From Lolium rigidum (lineage: Eukaryota; Streptophyta; Magnoliopsida; Poales; Poaceae): DNA of 64,000 bases. Where the stretch lies: the NCBI RefSeq assembly GCF_022539505.1, contig NC_061513.1, positions 177,846,017 to 177,910,016 on the forward strand, in the 5' to 3' direction. The notes under the pieces are model-generated. The model made no database searches. It was given only the letters and a program-made list of their open reading frames with translations, and was not told where the DNA came from. Positions 1 to 13,236 of this stretch are shown piece after piece (the stretch's first letter is position 1; each line of letters starts with the position of its first letter). Position numbers and translations under genes: made by a program.

Positions 1-2205
1 GGTACAATCAAGATAGATAGCCATGAGACAATCAAGAATCAACTATACAGATCAGTAAGATACTGGCGTCTCAGTCAAACTCGGTCAAACTTGTTTTAAA
101 TTTAAATTTTAAATGTCAGATTATGTGTCCAACTTCGAAATCATTATAAAATCATCCAGAGGTCCAAAATTTGCAAATTTTATATCGTTGGAAAGCCTAT
201 AACCTGTAGAATCCAAATATGCAAGAATACTGTATATATTATGTAATAGTTTTCGAATCATAATTCAAATGATTTAATTAATCCTTTTTCACTATAAAAA
301 TTATATCAAATAATCTACTGGTCCAAAATTAACAATTTTGTAGTTTCTGGAATCCTCAGAATATGTAATACAACATGGAATAAAAATTGTACAACTTTGT
401 TACGTGCACAAACTTGCTTTAACAAAATCTATTCAAATCAGTAATTCGAGGATAATTCAAATTCTATAAATTGTTTTCGAATAATTCCAATTGCCCTATT
501 CATGTGTTACTGTAACCTATCCAGGGAAGTCAAATTCATATTTTTACAGCACATAATGCTTGCTGTAGCTAATTAATAAGGTTGTATATGTTAAGTAGAT
601 ACTCGATTAATGGTTTTTCTAAATCAAATTAAATGTCCAGAATACTTTATTAACATTGCACCTATCAGAGAACACATAATGCAACACTTACACACTACCA
701 CTATTGTGAAGTTAAATTGTTGCATAGCATGCATGCATACATGTCTATGATTGTTCATATCGAATGTTTGTTTATTTTTGATGTGCTTGTATGAATAGAT
801 TGTGGAGGAGATCAAGGTGGTGCTTGTGATTGCTGTGATTGTGCGGGTTGCTTTGATCAAGGCAAGTGACACTCAATTACCTACCTATTTGGTTAAGCAT
901 TAGTGTTTTTCTTAAATTAGAATGCATGGTAGGAATTTTATTTTCGAAAGTTATGCTATGCTTATCAATCCCAGTAGTGTGTAGCCACCATGAACCCTTG
1001 CTAGGATTCTTAGTGTGCCTAGCAATAACAAAGTGCCACTGCTGATTTTGATTAATCTGGATTGTGAGTATTGGGAATTAAAATTAATAACTTTAATGAA
1101 TCACCTGGGTGGATTGGTTGTGTGGTGGGCGGCTGCTCAGGGCTCCGACCCTGGAGTAACCAGTGGCAGGTGGGTACCTGAGAGTACACATTTGAATAGT
1201 GGTTGCCCTAGGCTGCACCTCTGGTTTTCACCAGGGGATCGTGCGGGGGTTTATTATCTTTAATGGTTTTAAGCCTGTGAGTTTCACTTGTGGATGGCCA
1301 CCCAGGATTAAAGAGATTACTATGTCGTCCATGTTTTAGTTAGCTTCCAGTGCAGCCTTATGGTATTATGGGCTCTGCCGGGATTAAGTAAGTTGTGAGG
1401 TCAAACTTGTTGCTAGACATGATGATGTGGCTTGCAACCAAACGGGAACGGGTCTAGCTGGTTATGGTTGAAGCCTCCTTCCGAAAGATCTTGTCTCATT
1501 CTTCTCTTGGGAAGGGTGGGTCGTAAGGTGAAAGTGCACAACCTCTCGAGAGTAAACCTAAGATCTTAGCCGTGTCCTCGGTTATGGACAATTTGAGCTT
1601 TCTAGGCAGGGAATGTACGGAAGAATCTCATCACCTTTTCTGAATAAGTTAAAATTTGAGTAGCAACTGTCAGATAGTACATGGGAGATGTAACCATGCT
1701 ACTGTTTATGACATCATTATGAGTTTTGTAAAATGTTTTGTTTTAAATAAAATGTAGGATAAAATTGGCTTTATGCAAATTTGCCTAAACTCCACTTGCC
1801 AAATATCATGTAGATAGTCATGCCTAAAAACAACCACCATATAAGTGTCATTTGCCAGTACATCATTGTACTGACCTCCATTCGTGGGGCTGCATATTCA
1901 AACGTGCAGGATTTTCTGAGGAGAAGTACGTGGTAGGATCTCGAGTCTACATTCCAACATGATCGCTCGTGGCACATGAAGATGATGAAGGCTCATTGCT
2001 GATTTACTTTCCGCTGTGTTTATTCCGAGCTAGTCCATGTGACTATGCAATTTGTAAGGTTTTATTGTACCCTCTGGATCAACGATGTAGTAATTTGATA
2101 CTATTGCAATGATTACTATATTTTGTAATGTGTGTGCTATCAGTGATCCTGGGAATAGCACTATACACAGGTATCTTGCCTTTATTTAAAAGGTGGGATG
2201 CTAGA
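1..2205 (+). repeat. 5' LTR (partial) of LARD-like element 1
   Basis: Bases from about 100 to 2205 repeat at about 5695-7805 with only scattered differences, and a primer binding site follows directly. This is therefore the right-hand part of the 5' LTR of the element whose complete LTR is 3986-7805. By comparison, about 1.6 kb of this LTR lies left of the window. The short ORFs inside (82 and 68 codons, conserved in both LTR copies) have no recognisable domain and are treated as chance frames. The right end reads GGGATGCTAGA, against GGGATGCTACA in the 3' LTR. Confidence 0.9.
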
Positions 2206-2208
2206 GAA

Positions 2209-2220
2209 TGGTATCAGAGC
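2209..2220 (+). promoter_or_regulatory. Primer binding site (initiator tRNA-Met type)
   Basis: TGGTATCAGAGC lies 3 nt after the inferred LTR end. This is the classical plant LTR-retrotransposon PBS, complementary to the 3' end of initiator tRNA-Met. It fixes the element orientation as forward. Confidence 0.93.
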
Positions 2221-3967
2221 ATAGTGTTGCCTGTAGGATCGAGACCCTAGGTTTGGATTAGAAATAGGATGACCCTAGGATGAAAATTTTGTCTAATCCT
2301 ATTTCAATTAAAAAGATGTTTGCTTTGTGAACCTCTTGTATTATCATCTATTCCATCTTCAAAATTGTTTTCCTCTCACTTTAGATGACCACCTTATCAA
2401 AACTATCAACAAGGACCGACGATGACCTTGTGCTTGAAGTGGGGGACTGTTGCTTCATGTGAAATTCTTCGACTCCTCAAGAAGTGTTGCATGGGAGACA
2501 AATGAAGAATCTGAAGAAAGACTTCGACACAGACTGCACAACACACGAAGATGCACCGAAGGAGTAGAATAGAAACTTGAAACATCCAAAGCAGAAATAG
2601 ACAAGATCACCATTAGTTATATTTTAGCGAGCCAACGATAAAGTAACAAATATTGATCATACCAAATTGAGGTATGACCATGCTAGTTTGTTTGTGTTTA
2701 ACCATGTTGCTTGATGCTTGTTAGATGTTGTTTGTAAGATGTTTTGCTTTTATCTAATGTGTTGGGTAGGAAATCTTCTTTAGAATCTTTCTATCTATTC
2801 TCATCTATACCCAACCCAGAGAATGTTTTCTCGGCAATTTGCCCTGAAGACAACAGTAGTGAAATCAACCTAGATGTTTCCTATCAGATGAAGAAGCATA
2901 GGATGTGAGATACGCAAAACCCTAGTTAAGGATCGATAGAAGTATTTTCAAAACAATTCAATAATGGGGAGTGAAACATTGATTCAATTCTCCATGGAAC
3001 TTTTATCAAACTTGTGAGGTTGACCAAGTGTTAGAATACGAGATTCAATAAATCAAATACGGAGTAATGATTTGGTTGCAGGATGGATTGATCACCCTTC
3101 CTACTACTCTTATTATTCGCTTTCGTAATATTGACTTTGCGAATCTAGAGAGACATACCTACAAAAGAGATGTCGACGAATAAGCCTAAACCTTAGGGTG
3201 GATAAATATTATACCCTTATAGTAGGCAAGTGCTGTCAAGCGTATGACTATGTTTAGTTTGAAGATCTAGCCACTAGATGAAGAGTGGTGGAGTTGTCGG
3301 AGACACCAACATACAAAGGATGAAGGATGCTATAAAGTTTACACATCTTGTTCTCCTGATAGACCCAAAGAGCAATCCATCAGTATCAAAATTAGTTCAA
3401 CCAACCATTTGGATTAGAAGCCCTACTATGAAGGAACCTTTTTGACTCACATTGGAGAGATAAGTTGTTCACTATATGTGAATAAACATATGCCTAGTGA
3501 ACATTAACTCAAAAACCCTAGATGTTTTCCAAAGATGACCCGAGGTCAAGTCATATCCTCGGATGTGCCAAGTCATATCCAATATGAGCTTCGCCTAAAC
3601 CAAAGACCTAAGACTACCTAACAAAAGTTCCTTTTAAGGGTGGTAGAAGCCATGCCCTTGGATTATGGATTTACATCGGATGCTGGACGAGATGGTGTTT
3701 TGGAGAAGGTATCGTAAGGAGTTCCCCATGACCAAGTGTACTTTAGTAAAGGATAATACCCATAGTATGATTACCCATAAATGGATGGACACAGTTTATG
3801 ATATGACCGCATATAATTTAGTGTCAAGTTTTCAAAGCCCAAGATTAACTTCCGAAATCTCCTCGAAGATATTCGAAAAAGAAGCAATAGTAAATATGAA
3901 CCTTCTAGAAGACCTGAGCTTAGAACCTTATCTTTCTAACCTTTCTCAAATATCGAGGACGAGATTT

Positions 3968-3985
3968 CTTTTAAGGGTGGTAGTC
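3968..3985 (+). promoter_or_regulatory. Polypurine tract of element 1
   Basis: The purine-rich stretch AAGGGTGGTAG ends 3 nt before the 3' LTR start at TGTCACATCCC, the place expected for plus-strand priming. The 16-mer CTTTTAAGGGTGGTAG occurs both here (3968-3983) and at 3631-3646. Confidence 0.75.
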
Positions 3986-6900
3986 TGTCACATCCCGGAA
4001 TTTTCAAAATTTTGGAATGTAAAATAAAAATAAATTTGATGATTGATTGTTTGAAATTGAATGAAATTCGCTAAGAATTAAAACTTTTTGGAATTAATTA
4101 AAAGTATTTTTCCAAAAATGTTGGTTTCCAAATAATTTTTTGTTTCAGGTATTTTGAAAATCAAACATATTTTTATTTTCAAGGTTTTCAAATCCTTAAT
4201 GGATTTCTATTTAAGAAAATAAAACTATAGAAAACTATACTTGCAAAATATTGCCCAAATAGCCATATAGGCCAAGTGTATATGATTATTATTTTATTTT
4301 CACAAACGGATTTTAAAAAGGTTTCTTGATTGTCCTAAAACATTATTTTGATTTTTACAAATTTTTAGAAACTGGTTTGCTACACTTTTGTTGAAACCAT
4401 CTCATATAGCCATAGTGGCATAATTGTAATAAAAATAATATAAAATAATAATTTATAAAATTTAAGTATTTGCGTTATCCTATAATTAGTAAAATAATTT
4501 TACAAATTTATAGAAATTTGATTCACTTAAATCGGAGTTACGAAACTCATTTTATCAAAGAAACAAGTAATAGGTAAAAAGAAAAGGAAATAGAAAAAAA
4601 AAGCAAACGGGCCGGCCAGCCGGACCGACCGGCCCAGCAGGCGGCCAAGCCAGGTCCAGTCAGCCCAGCTGACCGAACCGACCCGACCGAGTCGGTGGTG
4701 TGTTACCCTAAGCACGCAGGATTTTCGTCTTTGATAAAACTATCTTCACTTAAACGCATTTTTCTTGACCTACACAACTTCGATTTCAGATCCGTTTGTT
4801 TCTACGCGTTCCTAACTTCGAGGCCCATTTTTTCCACCGACCTATGGCCTATATAAAGACACCACCACATCGCAGTTTCCTTTTCCTCCTCTCGAAATCC
4901 TAGATCAACGAATCTTAACTCGTTGTTTTGACCACCCAAACTACCTCGAATCGCTTCGGGCTCTACACGAAAGTTGTAGATCTCGTCAAGATCTTTCAAT
5001 CCCGACCAATCTCATCTCTTTTCGTCCACTATACACGGATAATTTCGCATCGCAAGGCGTCATATCTGACAAAGGGAATCTTCAATTAGTTCGTGCTTGT
5101 TCCACGAAATCCAAATTCCTAATTCCTTTGGTGAGTATGTAGATCCGATCATCCTCTACAACTTTCATGTTGGAAGTTTTTCGATTTAAAGTACCAATTT
5201 GTCGCTCATCTACAGATCTATTTCGAGTCAACTGGAGCCAAATCGAGTTTCAAAACGATCTTGAATCGTCATGACTTCAACACGGAAGTTGTTCCTCTCG
5301 TCAATATCTTTCAATTGCCGCAAGTCTCATCTTGTTTCGTTCACCGAGCAAGGAGAAAAACGTAATACAAGATTCAGATTCTATAAGGTATAACCCAGAT
5401 CTTGTCAAACTCATTATTTCGTTGTAAAAAGTAAATTGTGCGTTAGATAGATCTATTAATTCTATACAACTTTGATGTAGAAAGTTTTTCCATCTGAGTA
5501 AAATTTTTCTATCAACCTTTATGACATCATCATGACATCAGCATAGTCAACTCGGTCTGGTCAAAGTCAAACAACTGTCAGCGGTACAGTCAGCAGTCAG
5601 CGGTACAGTCAACAAGATACGATCAGCAGTACGATCAGCAATAACTATACAATACAGAGATAGATCAGCTGTCTCGACCAAACTCGTTTTAAATTTAAAT
5701 TTTAAATGTCAGATTATGTGTCCAACTTAGAAATTCATTATAAAATCATCCAGAGGTCAAAAATTTGCAAATTTTATATTTGGAAAGCCTATAACCTGTA
5801 GAATTCAAATATGCAAGAATACTGTATATGTTATGTAATAATTTTCGAATCATAATTCAAATGATTTAATTAATCTTAATCCTTTTTAACTATAAAAATT
5901 ATATCAAATAATCTACTGGTCCAAAATTAACAATTTTGTAGTTTCTGGAATCCTCAGAATATGTAATACAACATGGAATAAAAATTGTACAACTTTGTTA
6001 CGTGCACAAACGTGCTTTAATAAAATCTATTCAAATCAGTAATTCGAGGATAATTCAAATTCTATAAATCGTTTTCGAATAATTCCAATTGCCCTATTCA
6101 TGTGCTACTGTAACCAATCCAGGGAAGTCAAATTCATATTTTTACAGCACATAATGCTTGCTGTAGCTAATTAATAAGGTTGTATATATTAAGTAGATAC
6201 TCGATTAATGGTTTTTCTAAATCAAATTAAATGTCCAGAATACTTTATTAACATTGCACCTATCAGAGAACACATAATGCAACACTTACACACTACCACT
6301 ATTGTGAAGTTAAATTGTTGCATAGCATGCATGCATACATGTCTATGATTGTTCATATCGAATGTTTGTTTATTTTTGTTGTGCTTGTTTGAATAGATTG
6401 TGGAGGAGATCAAGGTGGTGCTTGTGATTGCTGTGATTGTGCGGGTTGCTTTGATCAAGGCAAGTGACACTCAATTACCTACCTATTTTGTTAAGCATTA
6501 GTGTTTTTCTTAAATTAGAATGCATGGTAGGAATTTTGTTTTCGAAAGTTATGCTATGCTTATCAATCCCAGTAGTGTGTAGCCACCATGAACCCTTGCT
6601 AGGATTCTTAGTGTGCCTAGCAATAACAAAGTGCCACTGCTGATTTTGATTAATCTGGATTGTGAGTATTGGGAATTAAAATTAATAACTTTAATGAATC
6701 ACCTGGGTGGATTGGTTGTGTGGTGGGCGGCTGCTCAGGGCTCCGACCCTAGAGTAACCAGTGGCAGGTGGGTACCTGAGAGTACGCATTTGAATAGTGG
6801 TTGCCCTAGACTGCACCTCTGGTTTTCACCAGGGGATCGTGCGGGGGTTTATTATCTTTAATGGTTTTAAGCCTGTGAGTTTCACTTGTGGATGTCCACC

Positions 6901-7805
6901 CAGGATTAAAGAGATTACTATGTCATCCATGTTTTAGTTAGCTTCCAGTGCAGCCTTATGGTATTATGGGCTCTGCCGGGATTAAGTAAGTTGTGAGGTC
7001 AAACTTGTTGCTAGACATGATGATGTGGCTTGAAACCAAACGGGAACGGGTCTAGCTGGTTATGGTTGAAGCCTCCTTCCGAAAGATCTTGTCTCATTCT
7101 TCTCTTGGGAAGGGTGGGTCGTAAGGTGAAAGTGCACAACCTCTCGAGAGTAAACCTAAGATCTTAGCCGTGTCCTCGGTTATGGACAATTTGAGCTTTC
7201 TAGGCAGGGAATGTACGGAAGAATCTCATCACCTTTTCTCGAATAAGTTAAAATTTGAGTAGCAACTCGTCGGATAGTACATGGGAGATGTAACCATGCT
7301 ACTGTTTATGACATCATTATGAGTTTTGTAAAATGTTTTGTTTTAAATAAAATGTAGGATAAAATTGGCTTTATGCAAATTTGCCTAAACTCCACTTGCC
7401 AAATATCATGTAGATAGTCATGCCTAAAAACAGCCACCATATAAGTGTCATTTGCCAGTACATCATTGTACCGACCTCCATTCGTGGAGCTGCATATTCA
7501 AACGTGTAGGATTTTCTGAGGAGAAGTACGTGGTAGGATCTCGAGTCTACATTCCAACATGATTGCCTGTGGCACATGAAGATGATGAAGGCTCATTGCT
7601 GATGTACTTTCCGCTGTGTTTATTCTGAGCTAGTCCATGTGACTATGCAATTTGTAAGGTTTTATTGTACCCTCTGGATCAACGATGTAGTAATTTGATA
7701 CTATTGCAATGATTACTATATTTTGTAATGTGTGTGCTATCAGTGATCCCGGGAATAGCACTATACACAGGTATCTTGCCTTTATTTAAAAGGAGGGATG
7801 CTACA
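3986..7805 (+). repeat. 3' LTR of LARD-like element 1 (3820 bp)
   Basis: This LTR starts TGTCACATCCC and ends GGGATGCTACA, so the ends form a short imperfect inverted repeat with TG...CA termini. It is the complete copy of the partial LTR at the window start. The 5 bp after it (TTTCT, 7806-7810) should be the target-site duplication; its partner lies left of the window. An LTR of 3.8 kb is unusually long, since most grass gypsy LTRs are 0.4-2 kb. The first 1.7 kb includes a GC-rich stretch near 4610-4690 and a TATA box; the rest is AT-rich. Confidence 0.9.
4852..4857 (+). promoter_or_regulatory. TATA box in element 1 LTR (U3/R)
   Basis: TATAAA in the context GGCCTATATAAAGACACC, about 870 bp into the LTR and followed by a leader-like sequence. 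It is the best candidate for the LTR promoter; transcription would start about 30 bp downstream. Confidence 0.6.
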
Positions 7806-7810
7806 TTTCT

Positions 7811-8019
7811 GATATGATCACACACAACACAATGTAGCTATTTTTGTTTCTTTTCTATTTTGCTTTAAATAAATTATACTACTCCTTGTATCACGGCGAA
7901 CAGAAAGTGCAAAGCACAAAAACCCTAATGAGCAACTGATGGCTCCCAACTGCAGGAGATCAATTCTAGTTCTTTTAAATAAGAAAGGTTGCCAAACCCA
8001 CGAGGAGCTGGAGGTATTA
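7811..8019 (-). repeat. LTR fragment of element G (outer left piece)
   Basis: This stretch lies between the target site of element 1 and the solo LTR at 8020. With the solo LTR and one TATTA copy removed, it joins smoothly to 13237 onward. I assign it to the same reverse LTR that ends at 21429. The true outer end of that LTR is not visible. Confidence 0.5.
8015..8019. repeat. Target-site duplication TATTA (left) of solo LTR 1
   Basis: TATTA directly precedes TGTAACACCCC, and an identical TATTA follows the right end at 13232-13236. Confidence 0.9.
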
Positions 8020-9416
8020 TGTAACACCCCTACTTCTGCAACCTTGTTTAGTTGTCCTTAGTGCAAAAATCAGGGGGAACAAAAACTTTTTCTAAAGACT
8101 AATTAGATGAATTGCCTTGATCTGTTTGATATAATGAATTGCTTTGATCTGCTGGTAGATGAATTGTCTTGTTCTGCTTGTTGATTTTTGTCTTGAGCTA
8201 CCCCAAAGAACTACACCTCTAGTGGTAAAACAATCTAGCAACTCACATAATAAAACACATGTGTAGCTTAGGAAAAGTTGTTACTACATCAAACCCTTCT
8301 CCTTTTCGGCAACTTGAGTGTGCCTATTTAAAATTCATCTTTGTGTTATAATCTAGCTCAACCCATCCCTGATTCAAAACTTGGGATCATCTACCCGTTG
8401 CTACATCCTTCTCTTGTGCCCTAGTCAAAAACCCTAAGACATCACTAAATTTGGCTAAGTCCTAAATCTGTTTTCAGGTTCCATTTTGGAGCCTTTGGAT
8501 TAAGAAATCCTTTTCCATCCAATGAACCTCACTTGGTCTTAGACCTACCTTATCGTGAGCACTTCCCAATCATGTACTTTCCTTGAACCAGATCATTCAT
8601 ATACCCACTTTTCCTTGTTGGTTTTTAAGCCAAGTCAATAAGGTGTTTTGGCAGGCTTAAAATATCCAAACTTTGGCAGTTGATCTCTAAGCACCCCCAA
8701 CTGTTATTGGTGACCTCAATGCATGGATCTAATCTATGCAACATCCTCTACAACTTCCACGTCGTTCATGTCACATGAAACCCTTACAATTCTTATTTTC
8801 ACTTGATCTTGCACCATATCCACTATTTCAGGACTAGATCACTTCTTCCTCTTTTACCGCTTGTCTTTATCCATGTTCAATCTCCACAAAACCAAGAGTG
8901 AAGATGGTAGTTACATTATGTAGCCACCATCTACCCTTGAGATCAATTCTCCCAAAATACTTTATTTACCAAAAATCCTATTTAAGCCTCTTCTCTAATT
9001 TTCACTACAAAACTAATCCTAGTTGTATCAAAGATTTTCAAATCTTTATAAAAGAGGAAATGTGGGTAGTATTTTATATCATCCCCTTTTCAACCCAAAA
9101 ATGTTTCCATAGATTGTTTTCACTTGATTTCCTTTTCTTTTAACAAAATGCTTGTTTATGGCACTTATGCCAATTATTTGATTATTTTGTTTATCTTTAG
9201 TATGAGAAAAGTCTACTTTGACTAGCTCAGTATTTAGAGCCTTCTTAACTCAAATTTCTTTTCTAAGTTATTACCAAAAGTTTTCCAAATGCAAGTTCAA
9301 ATAAAATTCCTTCAAGTATGGCTTTACTCTTCTTAGGTGATCTACACCTTTACCAAACAATTCCTTTTGGACATAACATCCTCTTTGCATCATACACATC
9401 TCACTCCTCTATTTCT

Positions 9417-9452
9417 CACCATCACCATCACCATCACCATCACCATCACCAC
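9417..9452. repeat. CACCAT microsatellite
   Basis: A run of alternating CAC and CAT triplets inside solo LTR 1. Read forward it would encode poly-histidine, but no gene context supports translation. Confidence 0.9.
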
Positions 9453-9840
9453 CTCTCACCTTGTCTTAAAAATTTCCAAACCTTGTTGGACCAACATGAC
9501 CTTTTGTGAGTATCAAATGCATAATATCTTTTCTCCCTCTCCTTTCTTTTCTCTTTGCAAACCCTAGGGAGAAACACCACCTTTCCTCTCCCCCTCTTTT
9601 TTTCACATGGCCGGGCCATGGTGCCTATGCACCACCCCAACCCCCTGCACCTCCTTGGCCCGACCCCAACCCTCTCAAACCACCCTGGAATCCCTCCCCA
9701 TCTCTCCTAAACCGAGTCCAATCCCATAAGGCCTTGGCCCAAGATGCTCCAAACCCTAGCACACATAAAACAGCACCCCTGGAAACCTCCCGCTCGAACC
9801 CTCTCTCCCGCTCGACCCCTCCCCTTTTCCCGCGCCCTGC

Positions 9841-9968
9841 TGACGTCCTCTGAGCGACGTCACCCCGCCCCCACCCTCCTACGTCACCTCTGACGTCCTC
9901 CCTCGACAGCCATTGGCCATGGACGCCGCCCATGGCACCCACCTGTTGCCCCGCCTCTGCCTATAAAA
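9841..9968 (+). promoter_or_regulatory. Solo LTR 1 promoter: four ACGT cores plus TATA box
   Basis: ACGT cores sit at 9843, 9857, 9881 and 9893, mostly in TGACGTC or ACGTCACC context. That is the class of site bound by plant bZIP factors of the TGA type. TATAAAA follows at 9962-9968, and the sequence downstream is a C/T-rich leader. This is the layout of an active RNA polymerase II promoter in U3. Binding and activity are inferred from motifs only. Confidence 0.6.
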
Positions 9969-12900
9969 GGGCCTCTCCAGCCACTCCCTCAGCTCACACC
10001 TCTCTCCCCTCCTCCCAGAACTCACCAAAAGGATGCCGAGGGCGCTCCCTTTCTCCTCTGCTGCTCACTGGAGTAACTCACCGTGTGGCCACCGTACGGG
10101 TGACGAGGTGGTGAAGCCACCACCACTCCCCTGCCCCCCCTCTTCGTTTTTCAAACACCACCCCCTTCCCCTCGCTCTCCCATCCTAACCCACCACCTCC
10201 TATCGCACAGGGTCGCCGGAGATCGCCGGACCCGAAGCTGCTGCAAGGGCGCCGACATTGGAGAGCTTGCTGCGGACGTGAAGGAGGAGCTGCCGAGCCG
10301 CCCCTGGGCAGCCTTGGCGCACCGCCACTCGCCGGAGCTTCGCCGCCACGGTCGCCGGTGAGCCTAGCCCCGCCCTCCCTTCTTTCTCGTCGCCTCCGTC
10401 CGCCGCCCGCATCGCTGCAGGGAGTCGCGGGAGAACGACGCCCCGAGCGTCTGCATGGGCCACTTGGCCACGTAGGCCATGCAGGCTGGCCCGCCTGGGC
10501 CTCTCCCCTTTTATTTTTTCTTTTTTCTGTCTTTTTAGTTCTTCACCCCCACCTGGAGATCCCCCTGGGCCAGCCCAATGCTGGCAACCCCACACGGCCC
10601 AGATTTTTCCCGCCTGAGTTAGCCTTCGAAATTTTGGAAATGGCTGCTAAATTGTTGTTAAAACCAGTGACACTATTTTGTGAATAACTCGAGATATATA
10701 AACCCAAAACCAGTGAAACCAATTGTGTTAGTTCACAAATTTCAATACCTTTCCAATGGCACTGGCCATGTATTTTTAGGATTTTTGTACGATTTTTAGT
10801 GTATTAAACATGATCACTGGTTACTGTTTAGCATTTCTAATTCCTAAAATTGTAGGATTAATATTTTTGGATGATCCAATTGTGTTAATCTGGTTTTGAT
10901 ACTTTCCATCTAGTAAAAATGCTAATAGTCTCTGTTCATGAAATTTTGTCTCTGTTTGTGAGTGTATGTGTGTCACACGCAATGTTAGAATTTAAATCTC
11001 CTTGGTTTATTCAAATCATTGCCATCATTTTGTTTTAAAAATAGCCAACCCATGATTTGTTACTGTCAAACAACTCCCCTGCATATTTTTATTTTACTTA
11101 ACCCTTGGTTCTTGAGCTATGTGTTGATTGTTTGCATTATTTACTTTTGCGACGCTAGATACGAACGAGGGAGAAGTTGAAGGGGAGGAATTTGGAGAAG
11201 GTTTTGAGTAAGACCAGGGACAAGACAACCAAGGCAAGCCATCTTTTGAACTCTGATATGATGTCTCTTTGGATATCATCTTGTGCTATCAATAGCATCT
11301 TGGTTCTATGTGTGATGATCTCCATATTGTTGTCATCTATGCTTGGATGCAAGTATGGTACCTCTAGTAGTTTTATCTTGTCAAGGTCTTGGTAATTGGT
11401 TGGGTGTATGGTATCATGGTCATGCTATCCTATTTTATCGGCATACATGCTTATCCTTAGCATGCTAACTCTCTTGACAACTCACGCTATACTCCTTTGT
11501 TAGTATAGTGGTAGTCACTTCATGAACTAGGTATACTCCCAAATTGAGATGGGTATGCCTAACCACCTTAATACCTTATGTATGTCTATTATTGTTGATC
11601 ACCATCACTTACATTAGTGTTGGTTGGGTTAGCTCCACAAATCTGAAAATATTTTCCCCTCATTTGTTGTCAACATACATGCTTACCTTAAGCAAGTATG
11701 ACTATTTTGATTCCACCATATCCACTACTTTTTGGCATGATGACTATCATCACGGCCATATGGTGTCTTAGTTCCATCATGAAACTTTAGGTTGGGAACC
11801 CCTCAAGGTTTACCTTGTTGTAATTTTTTATGAAAACCTTGGGTGAGGCAACCTTACCCAAGCGTATGGTTTATGAAAGGAAAGGATCTTGACAAAGATG
11901 GTTGGAAAGAGGAAAGTGTGTGTGACTTGGGTTTTTGAGAAAAACGACACATGGTTCTCTGTATTCGCCCGGAACAATTAACCCGCGCAACCACACTACT
12001 CCAACGTGGGCACGGGGCTTAGCTTGACGTTTGTTCTTCTTAGCATGAGGCACCGCACAACTATAGAAGGGTACGGTTACCCCCCGAGTCCGGGTTGTCA
12101 TGGTTGGGACAATAGTATAACGTGAGGCCTTCGGGGCTGACCCGTCCGGAAGACACTATGGGTCTCCTGGCTTGGCGGTGGAGCCACGCTCAAGAGGAGG
12201 TGAGCTGCCACGGTGCCGGGGAGGTACATACTCCATAGGGTAGGACCTCTTGCTAAGTTTAATGGGCGAAAGGCTTCGACTGATTATCCGAGACCCGCAT
12301 ACTTTCGTATGGCGAACCAGGGATGATCCCGGCGGATTTACCATATCTTGTGGGGAAAGTGCGCACACTCTGCAGAGTTAAAACTATTCGAATAGCCGCG
12401 TCCGCGGTCATGGATGGTTGGGATGGCCGTTACCGAGCTGTGTCGAGTTTTGGTTTAGAAAATGATTTCCAAAGGAAATGTGTGTGTTGGATGTACCGGA
12501 AGGGTACGGAAAGGCTGGTGCCGACCATATGGAGATGGTCGAGAAAAATGAAACAAAAATTGGGTGACCCTTCCTAGTGTTTCATGTAGGGAGACTCTTC
12601 TTCAATTAAGATATATAGATGTTGTAGTCTATCTTTTGAAGTATCTTCTTTATCAAAGATATAGAGATGTCATAGGATCTTCTTAGTGTCCCCTTCAACT
12701 ATGATGTTGGGATGCTATATCCACAAGAGAAACTACTTCTCTTTCTCATGCTATTTTCCACATGAGAAATTAGCTCTTCCCTCTTGTCATCTTAGATTAG
12801 CACTTGTTATCTTGCACCCTTGCAAAGTACCTTTGTGATGGTTTGCGAGTACAATTCCAATGTACTTACGGCTTTGTCCCTGGCTATTTACTTGGCCAGA

Positions 12901-13236
12901 CTTGAAGGAGTTTGACCGATGAAGAAGGAGTTGACGACGTCTATGCGAGCTAGGAACGTCTTCCCAGTCAGTTGCATGTAGGGTTTATGGCAGATGACTT
13001 GGGTTCTACGCTGATTGAAGTGATTCCGTGACTCTGATGATTAGATTAGGCCCCTTTGAGGCTATTATGTAAAGTTTGGTCATGTCATCTTATTGTAATT
13101 TTCTTATTCCGTTTTGTAAAGGATGATGTAATTTGATATCAGTTCGGTTATGTGTTCACGGCACACTGATCATGGATCGTGAAATGTATACATAACAGGG
13201 TATTTCGGACAGTTAGTCTGGGGTCCCCACATATTA

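Larger units (their letters stand above)
2206..3985 (+). mobile_element. Non-coding interior of LARD-like element 1
   Basis: These 1.8 kb between the two LTRs encode no gag, protease, reverse transcriptase or integrase in any frame that I can recognise. A 24-codon frame starts at 2385 and ends quickly; it might be a vestige of a gag start, but that cannot be shown. The only long frame (3665-4027) runs across the LTR boundary and is not credible as a gene. Large LTRs around a short non-coding interior are the definition of LARD-type elements, which need proteins from an autonomous partner. Confidence 0.82.
8020..13231 (+). repeat. Giant solo LTR 1 (5212 bp)
   Basis: It starts TGTAACACCCC and ends GGGGTCCCCACA. 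It is flanked on both sides by the 5-bp target duplication TATTA (8015-8019 and 13232-13236). No interior, PBS or PPT and no second LTR are present, so it is a solo LTR left by recombination between two LTRs of one element. It contains an AT-rich left third, a CAC/CAT microsatellite, a GC-rich promoter-like island at 9600-10600 and a long transcribed-like tail. The block CTCTGCAGAGT (12368-12378) is shared with solo LTR 2, so the two belong to related families. ORFs in the GC island are compositional and lack domains. Confidence 0.92.

Noticed and set aside
1015..1263. 82-codon frame repeated at 6613-6861 as a possible conserved gene
   Set aside because: Both copies lie inside the two LTRs of one element, so the conservation reflects recent LTR identity; no domain is visible.
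3665..4027. 120-codon forward frame as gag remnant
   Set aside because: It crosses the PPT and the LTR boundary of element 1 and has no gag motif.
9318..9567. Poly-histidine or poly-threonine peptides
   Set aside because: They arise from the CACCAT microsatellite in a solo LTR, with no gene context.
9506..10687. Several 100-130-codon ORFs on both strands as a GC-rich gene
   Set aside because: Overlapping frames on both strands are expected in GC-rich DNA; the segment is the promoter and leader of a solo LTR with exact target duplications.
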